NCBI RefSeq assembly: GCF_047272945.1
Contig: NZ_JBKOPS010000001.1
Location: forward strand, 248,001-312,000
Length of the DNA stretch: 64,000 bases
Source: Rubrolithibacter danxiaensis
GTDB taxonomy: Bacteria; Bacteroidota; Bacteroidia; Sphingobacteriales; Sphingobacteriaceae
Direction of reading: 5' to 3'
Positions 55,010 through 62,263 of this stretch are shown here, one piece after another (position 1 is the stretch's first letter; every line of letters starts with the position of its first letter). The position numbers were made by a program, and so were the translations under genes. The notes beneath the pieces are model-generated. The model did not search any database and was not told where the DNA came from. It saw only the letters and a list, made by a program, of their open reading frames with translations.

Positions 55010-56632
55010 TTACTTATCCCACCATATTTTTCCTGTCCAGGTATCACCGCCTGAAATATTTTCTGCGGCGTTGAGGTAATTGGCTCTATTGGAAGTTCCC
55101 TCGTCTAAAGGATATAATTGACGACGTGGAATTTGACCGCCAGAAAAATTTCCGGTATAATTAATCGGCGTTAAAGCAGGCAGCCCTGTACGTTTCCAGT
55201 TGTTCCATGCTTCTGAGAAGTTTAGCAAAATACCGGTAGTGGCCCAGTATTGCGTATTAATCATATTCAAAGCATTTGCCTGATTGCTAATATCCAAAGG
55301 ATGAGCATTTGCATAGGTTGTAGCAGCAGCATCGCTTACTACTCCGTCTTTTAAGTTGTTCAATGATAAAACCCCGGCCTTTGCAGCATTAGAATAATGA
55401 GCGGCCGCTGATTCTCCGGCATTCCATCCTCTGATAGCTGCTTCCGCAAGCAATAATTCCGACTCAGCATACGATAAGGCATATACAGGAAGGTTCCTGT
55501 TTTTATAAACGTTTATTGAAGGACGGGAATATTTTCCAATAGGAGACAAATCGGTTCCGGTTCCTGTTCCTCCGGGATAGCCGGGGGCATTTGCAATATT
55601 TGACGGAGATGAGGCAATAATATCATAGCCGTTAGGAAGGCCTAACTGGGTGGCAAAGGTATTATCTCCGGCAAGATCCTGATTATTGGCAGCAGCAACA
55701 CCTGGTTGCGGCACTTCTGCAATTGCTGATAGCCGGGGATCTGCGTTGCTTTTTAGATAGTCAATAAGTGTTTTACTCCAGCGCACCTGATTAAAATCAG
55801 TAGCGGTAAGCCACGCATTAATATTATTGTTTCCGTAGCCGTTAGCGTTATCGCTCCTGAAATAAACATCTTCACCGCTATTCAGGGTACCACCCGCGTA
55901 AGCTTTTTCTGCCCATGTTTTAGCAGCATTTGCATCTACTTTTACCAAACGCATGGCCATTCTTAACATCAAAGAATATCCAAAACGTTTCCACTTAGCC
56001 ATATCACCGTTTAAAGAAGACACATCAACGGCAGGAGCGCTTTTTGACAGGTCAATACTATTTACTGCCGCCTCAAGGTCGGAAAGCAAATGAGGATACA
56101 ACTCCTGCTGCTTATCATACACCGGGAGTGTAATGCCACTGCTTACCTGAAAGGCTTGTGAATAGGGAACATCTCCATACGCATCAGAAACATAGCTGAT
56201 ACATAACACCTTCATAATTGTGGCTACAGCTACCGAATTCACTTTCGCAGGATTGTTTCCATAATTTACAATAACTTCGTTGGCAAGCGAAGCCGCACGG
56301 CCTAAATCTTTCCAGCTTCTTCCTGTATAATCGTTCGTGTTGGAGGACGCCACGTATTTATCCGCATTCGCATAATAATCACCGCTGGTAGTTGCCATGG
56401 CAAAAATTTGCATCCAGCCGCTTTGAAAAAGTATAGGCCCTTCATATCCGCTGATGCCTTTTGCAAACTGCGCCTGGCTGTTGGAGATAAAATAATCAGA
56501 ATTGAAATTCTGAGGGCTTGTTTGAGTGGGATCTGTATTGATCTCATTGAAATCTTTTGTACAGGAAAACAATGATATAATCAAAAACAGACCTGCATAT
56601 TTGATAAGATACTGCTTCATTTTAATTTTCAT
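55010..56632 (-). CDS. SusD/RagB-family nutrient-binding lipoprotein (SusD-like_2)
   Basis: A 540-residue surface lipoprotein. The signal ends at the lipobox Cys in 'LFLIISLFSCTKDFNEINTDPTQ'; 'NTDP' after the Cys is typical of the SusD-like_2 family. The rest is alpha-helical with TPR-like units ('ELLLAEAAIRGWNAGESAAAHYSNAAKAGVL') and the C-terminal 'RRQLYPLDEGTSNRANYLNAAENISGGDTWTGKIWW' region. SusD proteins lid the partner SusC channel and bind its substrate. It lies 37 bp downstream of susC. An alternative ATG is four codons further in. Substrate unknown; SusD-like_2 pairs often are not near glycosidases. Confidence 0.93.
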   Translation of the reverse strand: MKIKMKQYLIKYAGLFLIISLFSCTKDFNEINTDPTQTSPQNFNSDYFISNSQAQFAKGISGYEGPILFQSGWMQIFAMATTSGDYYANADKYVASSNTNDYTGRSWKDLGRAASLANEVIVNYGNNPAKVNSVAVATIMKVLCISYVSDAYGDVPYSQAFQVSSGITLPVYDKQQELYPHLLSDLEAAVNSIDLSKSAPAVDVSSLNGDMAKWKRFGYSLMLRMAMRLVKVDANAAKTWAEKAYAGGTLNSGEDVYFRSDNANGYGNNNINAWLTATDFNQVRWSKTLIDYLKSNADPRLSAIAEVPQPGVAAANNQDLAGDNTFATQLGLPNGYDIIASSPSNIANAPGYPGGTGTGTDLSPIGKYSRPSINVYKNRNLPVYALSYAESELLLAEAAIRGWNAGESAAAHYSNAAKAGVLSLNNLKDGVVSDAAATTYANAHPLDISNQANALNMINTQYWATTGILLNFSEAWNNWKRTGLPALTPINYTGNFSGGQIPRRQLYPLDEGTSNRANYLNAAENISGGDTWTGKIWWDK

Positions 56633-56669
56633 TTTGTTATTAATTAAACTTCAGTTTACCGGACAATCT

Positions 56670-59600
56670 TTATTTGAGTTTAAAATTAAGATTGAAACCA
56701 TACGACCTGGCCGAAGGAAGGCTCGTACCTTCTATTCCGTAATAGCGGATATTAGAAGCAAAACTCGCTTCCGGATCAATGTTCTTGCTTTTTCTCATCA
56801 ACACTGCCAGGTTTCTGCCTACTAAGGATATCTGAACACTGCTGAAAATTTTCAATTTGGAAACTATAGCCGGAGATAATGTATAGCCTAAAGTTGCTTG
56901 TCTTAACTTAATAAAGTCTCCGTCTACCACACTTGTGGAAGTAATATTGTTAGCTAAAGCTGTATAGTAAGCTTGTGGATCTGCCTTAACGGTATTGGGT
57001 GTGCCGTCGGCATGTACACCAACAGTTACACCGTCTCTGCCCTCAAGCGTCATTTTATTTAAACCCCGGCGGATGGAATAATATTCTGTTGCAGAGAGTA
57101 TCTTGTTACCATAATTGTAGTCGATAAGAAATGAAAGCCCAAAGCCTTTATAGTTGAATTCGTTATTCCATCCTCCATAGTATTTAGGTAACACGCTTCC
57201 CATTTGTATCAAATCGCCTCTTACCGGAAGGCCGGCATCATCCACTATTATTTCTCCCGAAGCACTCCTCTTGTAATCATACGCCAATATTTGAGGACCC
57301 GCAGCACCTTTAACAAAGGCCGTTAGCGCATTTCCTAAAACACCCCGGTTAGTACCAAGATTTTGGTTTTTTCCATCGGCATCTGTTTCGAGCACCTTAT
57401 TTGCAATGGTTGTAAAATTGAAGGTAGACACCCATTTAAAATTCTGGCTTTTTACAGGTGTACCGGCAATCTGAACCTCAAGACCCTTGTTTTGTGTAGA
57501 TCCTGTTCCAACAAATCCGGATGTTCCGCCTGTATATATGCTGTAAGTAGCCGGCATGATTTCGTTCTTGGTTTTCTTATTGTACCATGCAATATCAAGG
57601 TTCAACCTGCTATTTAATGTCCGTAACTCTGTACCTACTTCGAACTCAGTAGTTATAAAAGGCTTCAAAAGAAAATTAGGAAGGTCTGTACTAAAATTAC
57701 CAACCGGGGTATTACCTAAAGGACTTGATAAGCTATAATATAAAGAAGTTTTGTAAGGATCAGGAAAATCGCCGCTTGTTTGGGCATAAGAAATTCTTAA
57801 CTTTCCAAAATCAAGCTTCTTGAGATTAGCAAGCTCAGAGAAAATAAAGCTTGCCGAAACAGAAGGTGCAAATACGGTATTGTTATTTTCCGGTAAAGTA
57901 GAAAGGGCATCATATCTGCCGGTAGTAGATAGTGTAAGGTACTTTCTAAAGTTGAAGTCTAAGGTATAATAAGCTGACTGCACTTCAGTACGCCAGAAAT
58001 CATAATTATCATTAGGGTTGGTGTTCGGGCTGCGAACATTGCTTAAAGAGTACTGATACGGGATAAGGAAATAACTACCGGCCACTCTTGTTTTTTCGTA
58101 TTGATTTTTTCTGATGTTACCTCCTATTGCCGCATCCAAACTAATATCTTTGGTCAGATCCTTTGATATACCGATCAGACCATCCAGATTTAATTCATAC
58201 TGCTGAGAATTAGCTAAATCCTGAAGGTTACCGTGTTTATCTTCGGTATATGCAGTACCCCAGGGTTCTGCTTTTAAAAGCCTGTCATTAAAGATATCAT
58301 ATCCCACTCTTCCCTGGGCATACAGCCATTTTGTAAAATCGTAGCGTAAAGAGCCCGAAGTTATCCATCTCTTCCTGCTTAAATCATTTACATACTGATT
58401 TACCACAAACCATGGATTCGACACGAATTCATCGTCGCTAAACTGTGTTTCGAAGCCTGTAGTATTATCGTATCCGGGAGCGAATATTTGTTGGTTCACA
58501 TTGGAAGCCAGGAAAAGGAAGTTATTGGCATTCATCGGGCCGTCGCTTAACTGAGGCCTTGCTTTCGATTTTTCATCAATATAATTTACGAAAACATTAG
58601 CTTTCAGTTTATCTGTTAGCTTTTGTTCCACATTCAGGTTAGCAGTTTTCCTGCTGATGCCGCTGTTTCTTATAATTGACTCATTATCCAGATTAGACAA
58701 TGATAGTCTGAACAGGTTTTTGTCTGATCCTCCGTAAAGAGCAAGAGTATTAGTCATTGAACTTCCGGTTCTATAGAAGGTTTCAATGTTATCTTTTACC
58801 GCACTATAGGGGTACATTTCACCATTAAAACCAATAACCTGCGACCCATCCAGTTTAGCGCCCCAACTTACCCTGTTTGTATTGCGGGCCTCCAGCGCGT
58901 CTCCTGGTTTCTGGCCATTTTGTCCTTGTCCGTACTCATATTGAAAGTCAGTACTGTTAATAGCCTGATCGAACATACTATTCAAATTATACTCCACGCC
59001 GATACCACCTCTTTTACCTTTTTTCGTGGTAATAACAATCGCTCCATAGGTAGCTCTTGCTCCATATAAAGCCGAGGCAGCCTGGCCTTTAAGTACAGAA
59101 ATTGATTCGATATCATCCGGGTTAAGATTTCCTATACCGTCTCCATTGTCAGCACCTCCCCACTCACCTGAACTTCCTCTTTGACTATTATCCATGGGAA
59201 TGCCATTAATTACATATAAAGGGCCTCCTGTTTGGCTCATACTCGGCAAGCCACGTAACAATACTTTAGAAGTACCGCCCGGACCACTACTTGTTGAGCT
59301 TACCTTCAAGCCGGCAACACGGCCCGATAAACCATTTGCAATGTTGTTTTCTCTGGCCTGAGATAAATCGTTTCCGCCTACGGTAGTTACAGCGTAACCT
59401 ACTTTTCTGGCATTTTTCGAAATGCCCAATGCTGTTACAACTACTTCATTTAATTGTTGTGTGCTTGCGGTTAGTGAAACCCTGATATTGTTTTCATTAG
59501 GGCCCACAGTTACCTCGCGGCTTTCATAGCCTACAGACGAGATCTGTAGTGTAACCTTTCCGGAGGGAATTGATAAACGAAACGCTCCGCCTGACTCTGT

Positions 59601-59759
59601 TTTAGTAATTGCAGAGCCGCCTTTAAGTTTTACTGTTGCAGAAAGAATACCGCTGTTATCTTTGACATCGGTAACCACACCTGAAAGTAAGCGATCTTGT
59701 GCTTTTGAGCTGACACAAAAAAACAGCGTCAGCACCAGGATAGAAAGCAGTCTTTTCAT
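56670..59759 (-). CDS. SusC/RagA-family TonB-linked outer-membrane receptor
   Basis: A 1029-residue receptor. Signal peptide about 1-20 ('FFCVSSKAQ'), CarboxypepD_reg domain (about 22-100), plug ('VVTALGISKNARKVGYAVTTVGG' to 'SVLKGQAASALYGARATYGAIVITTKKG', about 108-245) and a 22-strand-type barrel ending in 'GFNLNFKLK', an aromatic C-terminal strand with terminal Lys. The plug carries the SusC signature. No N-terminal STN domain is present, so it does not itself signal to an anti-sigma factor. Imports the ligand delivered by SusD. Divergent from the sigma factor gene across 744 bp. Confidence 0.94.
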   Translation of the reverse strand: MKRLLSILVLTLFFCVSSKAQDRLLSGVVTDVKDNSGILSATVKLKGGSAITKTESGGAFRLSIPSGKVTLQISSVGYESREVTVGPNENNIRVSLTASTQQLNEVVVTALGISKNARKVGYAVTTVGGNDLSQARENNIANGLSGRVAGLKVSSTSSGPGGTSKVLLRGLPSMSQTGGPLYVINGIPMDNSQRGSSGEWGGADNGDGIGNLNPDDIESISVLKGQAASALYGARATYGAIVITTKKGKRGGIGVEYNLNSMFDQAINSTDFQYEYGQGQNGQKPGDALEARNTNRVSWGAKLDGSQVIGFNGEMYPYSAVKDNIETFYRTGSSMTNTLALYGGSDKNLFRLSLSNLDNESIIRNSGISRKTANLNVEQKLTDKLKANVFVNYIDEKSKARPQLSDGPMNANNFLFLASNVNQQIFAPGYDNTTGFETQFSDDEFVSNPWFVVNQYVNDLSRKRWITSGSLRYDFTKWLYAQGRVGYDIFNDRLLKAEPWGTAYTEDKHGNLQDLANSQQYELNLDGLIGISKDLTKDISLDAAIGGNIRKNQYEKTRVAGSYFLIPYQYSLSNVRSPNTNPNDNYDFWRTEVQSAYYTLDFNFRKYLTLSTTGRYDALSTLPENNNTVFAPSVSASFIFSELANLKKLDFGKLRISYAQTSGDFPDPYKTSLYYSLSSPLGNTPVGNFSTDLPNFLLKPFITTEFEVGTELRTLNSRLNLDIAWYNKKTKNEIMPATYSIYTGGTSGFVGTGSTQNKGLEVQIAGTPVKSQNFKWVSTFNFTTIANKVLETDADGKNQNLGTNRGVLGNALTAFVKGAAGPQILAYDYKRSASGEIIVDDAGLPVRGDLIQMGSVLPKYYGGWNNEFNYKGFGLSFLIDYNYGNKILSATEYYSIRRGLNKMTLEGRDGVTVGVHADGTPNTVKADPQAYYTALANNITSTSVVDGDFIKLRQATLGYTLSPAIVSKLKIFSSVQISLVGRNLAVLMRKSKNIDPEASFASNIRYYGIEGTSLPSARSYGFNLNFKLK

Positions 59760-60007
59760 AAAGAAATTCTATTTTTTAATAAGTGATTTAGATAATTAAT
59801 ATTCTCAAGCTTTAATCTGAAAGAGCATTATTACCTTTTTAATAATTGGACAGTTTGTTTACATGAAAAATGAGTGAAATACGCTCGTAAAACGGGCGGA
59901 GAGTGCAAATTGCAGTCTAAGTCTGTAAAAGAAATTTTCATAAAATTTGGATTAGTAATAATTGGTAATAAGTTTTTAGTAATAATCAGAGCTTCCAGAT
60001 GGCTATT

Positions 60008-60061
60008 TATAGAAAGAATCCTCTCCAGGAAAAAAATGCTTACAAGAAATTTATTTTTTTA
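60008..60061. repeat. Direct repeat, copy 1 (54 bp)
   Basis: Starts TATAGAAAGAATCC and ends in ATGCTTACAAGAAATTTA plus a T-run. It matches copy 2 at a constant offset of 289 bp in 47 of 54 positions, all mismatches lying in the middle (60023-60029). Confidence 0.85.
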
Positions 60062-60152
60062 TTTCTTAATTAAGCGGAGGCCTCCGAATATTTCATCTGT
60101 AACTTACTATGGGCGTAAAGAGGTAAAGAGATGAAACTTCTATTGGACTAAT

Positions 60153-60185
60153 AAAAGTGCATCTCCATAAGGAGATGGCACTTTT
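60153..60185. terminator. Terminator-like hairpin in the susC/sigma intergenic region
   Basis: AAAAGTG-C-ATCTCC pairs with GGAGAT-GGC-ACTTTT over about 14 bp with one bulged base and an ATAA loop. The A-run before and T-run after would work in either direction. No annotated gene ends here, so it may end a small untranslated transcript. Confidence 0.6.
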
Positions 60186-60296
60186 AACCAACTAATTAAA
60201 TTAAACGCAAGTATCATTTATCATTATATCTTCTATAATTCAAAGGCGAAATAAATTCCAGCCATAACTTTAGTGAAAGGCTTTGGAAAATGTCTC

Positions 60297-60350
60297 TATA
60301 GAAAGAATCCTTATAGAAAAAAAAATGCTTACAAGAAATTTATTTTTTTA
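60297..60350. repeat. Direct repeat, copy 2 (54 bp)
   Basis: Second copy of the repeat at 60008-60061, 47 of 54 positions identical without gaps. It lies 153 bp before the sigma-factor start. Confidence 0.85.
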
Positions 60351-60503
60351 CTTTTAAAAGAGAGGAAAGGTTTATTACGCAATAAACATTAGCAGCAGAA
60401 AGGCAATATAGGTTCCCGGTCTTTACCTGGATTAAAATTTTGACAATTGCTTTTTTAAACTTTGTATTTCGTATAATTTGTATAATTGTAGTCTGACAAG
60501 TGG

Positions 60504-61139
60504 TTGAATGTGAAACCGGAAATTTTAGAACTTTGGAAAAAATTTTGCAGGGAGGATGACACGAAGGCGTTCGAAAGAGTGTATTATGTGCTGTTCAAAA
60601 AGCTTATAAAATTTTGCATTTACTACATTGGCCATAAGGAACCGGCAGAAGAAATTGTATCTGAAATTTTTGTTAAATGCTGGAACAACAGAAAAAGCTT
60701 AGCGGATATTGAGTCTCCTGAAACCTATTTGCACGTTGCGGTAAAAAACCAATCGATTAAATACAACCAAAAATTCTCTTCCATCCACCTTGTTGACATT
60801 GATGACACCGACGATTTTTTACTTGTAGATAAAAATGATCCTGTTAAAAAGTTAGAGACCAAGGAACTTCACCATCAATTAGACATTGCAATTGAAACCC
60901 TGCCTCAGCAAGCAAAACTTATTTTCCGGTTAATAAAAGAGAACGGCCTCAAATACAAAGAAGTGGCCGAGATTTTAGATATCTCTCCAAGAACGGTGCA
61001 AACTCAGCTTTTTCGGGCTATAGCAAAATTGAGAGTAGTGCTTCACTCCGACTATAAAAAAAAGGGTGATTTCCCAAAAGACAAGCTACTGGGGCTTATA
61101 ATAATATTTCTGGGAAAAATATATTTTTACACACTGTAA
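60504..61139 (+). CDS. ECF RNA polymerase sigma-70 factor
   Basis: About 210 residues. Region 2 covers about 20-85 ('FERVYYVLFKKLIKFCIYYIGHKEPAEEIVSEIFVKCWNNRKSL'), region 4 about 125-180 ('LPQQAKLIFRLIKENGLKYKEVAEILDISPRTVQTQLFRAIAKL'). It has the form of the Bacteroidota FecI-like sigma factors paired with FecR and a TonB receptor. There is no in-frame ATG: the start must be TTG 60504 or GTG 60510, while an out-of-frame ATG-TGA overlaps at 60508. It lies 47 bp upstream of fecR. The C-terminus has an extra hydrophobic tail ('LLGLIIIFLGKIYFYTL'), unusual for a soluble sigma factor. Confidence 0.92.
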   Translation: MNVKPEILELWKKFCREDDTKAFERVYYVLFKKLIKFCIYYIGHKEPAEEIVSEIFVKCWNNRKSLADIESPETYLHVAVKNQSIKYNQKFSSIHLVDIDDTDDFLLVDKNDPVKKLETKELHHQLDIAIETLPQQAKLIFRLIKENGLKYKEVAEILDISPRTVQTQLFRAIAKLRVVLHSDYKKKGDFPKDKLLGLIIIFLGKIYFYTL

Positions 61140-61186
61140 GCAATATTCGCAAAAGAAGGATTGTTTTATAATATAAAGAACCGCTT

Positions 61187-62200
61187 ATGCCAGAATCTGA
61201 AAAGTGTTTTACCGAGTTAATGTCTAAAAAATTAGCAGGGGAAATCAATTCAGATGAGTTACGGAAGTTTGAAGCCCTTTTGCATAGCAATGCTTCATAC
61301 AGAGAAGAATATCGTTTACTGCAAAATTATTGGCAGGAGTCTGACATCCCATATGAAAATATGGACACTATTTTTGAAAGGATTAAAAGAAAGACTGATA
61401 TTGGAATTTACGAAGAAAAAACGATTTCGGGCAGAAAAAATAGTTTAAGCCTAAATTGGAAGTGGAAAGCAGCAGCGGCTGTTTTGTTGCTCTTCCTTTC
61501 GGCGATAGTATTCCAAAAGCTATTCTTAGAAACATCTGAAAGTGAAAATACGCTGTCGTGGAAGAAGCTTGCGACGCCAAGCAGCACTATATCAAAAGTA
61601 AAACTTTCAGACGGAACGGTTATAACATTAAATTCAGAGTCTGAACTTAAATATCCCCAAAATTTCTCAGGCAATACCAGGGAAGTATATTTGTCGGGCG
61701 AAGCCTTTTTTGATGTAGCTAAAGACAAAGTACACCCATTCATTGTTCATAGTGATCAATTCAAAGTAAAAGTATTAGGAACAAAATTTAACATAAAGTC
61801 ATATCCGGGAGAAATCAGAAAAGAAGCTACACTGATAAACGGTAAAATAGAGTTGACTACAGCCGGGGCATCAGGTAAATCAGTATTTTTAGAACCGAAG
61901 GATAAAATTGTTATCGAAGATTCGAAGATTTCCCTTACGAAAACAGACAATTCTGTCTCTATAGCTGAGATAGCCTGGTTAGAGAACAGGCTTGAGTTTA
62001 AAAATCAGAGCTTTGAATTATTAGCAAATAGCATTTCGCGAAAGTTTGGAGTCAAAATTATTTTCAAAGATCAGGCGAAGCGGTTCCGAAAATATACAGG
62101 GAACTTTAAGGATGAAACATTGAACGAATTGCTGTTCGCTTTACAAACGGTCAACCCTTTTCAATATAAAATACAAGAAGGCATAGTATATATTTATTAA
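61187..62200 (+). CDS. FecR-family anti-sigma factor
   Basis: A 337-residue single-pass membrane protein. The cytoplasmic part (about 1-85) would hold the sigma factor; one membrane helix is at about 90-110 ('AAAAVLLLFLSAIVFQKLF'). The periplasmic FecR domain shows 'KVKLSDGTVITLNSESELKYPQNFSGNTREVYLSGEAFFDVAKDKVHPFIVHS' and ends with the DUF4974-type domain ('RLEFKNQSFELLANSISRKFGVKIIF', 'GNFKDETLNELLFALQTVNPF'). It receives a signal from the STN domain of the next gene's receptor and frees the sigma factor. Part of the sigma-fecR-susC transcript. Confidence 0.94.
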   Translation: MPESEKCFTELMSKKLAGEINSDELRKFEALLHSNASYREEYRLLQNYWQESDIPYENMDTIFERIKRKTDIGIYEEKTISGRKNSLSLNWKWKAAAAVLLLFLSAIVFQKLFLETSESENTLSWKKLATPSSTISKVKLSDGTVITLNSESELKYPQNFSGNTREVYLSGEAFFDVAKDKVHPFIVHSDQFKVKVLGTKFNIKSYPGEIRKEATLINGKIELTTAGASGKSVFLEPKDKIVIEDSKISLTKTDNSVSIAEIAWLENRLEFKNQSFELLANSISRKFGVKIIFKDQAKRFRKYTGNFKDETLNELLFALQTVNPFQYKIQEGIVYIY

Positions 62201-62263
62201 CTACCTTAGACAAGGAGCTTGTACTTGCCAGAGAGGATAAATGGGCATAATGATTTACATTTG

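Larger units (their letters stand above)
59760..60503. other. Large divergent intergenic region with repeat pair and hairpin
   Basis: 744 bp of very AT-rich DNA between divergent susC and the ECF sigma gene. It contains a 54-bp direct repeat (60008-60061 and 60297-60350) and a terminator-like hairpin (60153-60185). An 86-codon frame (59874-60134) has poor composition and no family, so I do not call it a gene. The region probably holds both promoters and perhaps a small RNA. Confidence 0.55.

Noticed and set aside
59874..60134. 86-codon frame between susC and the sigma gene
   Set aside because: Composition is dominated by AT-rich lysine/isoleucine/phenylalanine codons, it covers repeat copy 1, and it has no recognisable domain.
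60008..60350. CRISPR array or insertion sequence from the repeat pair
   Set aside because: Only two copies with a 289-bp offset, no regular spacers, no terminal inverted repeats, no transposase or cas gene.
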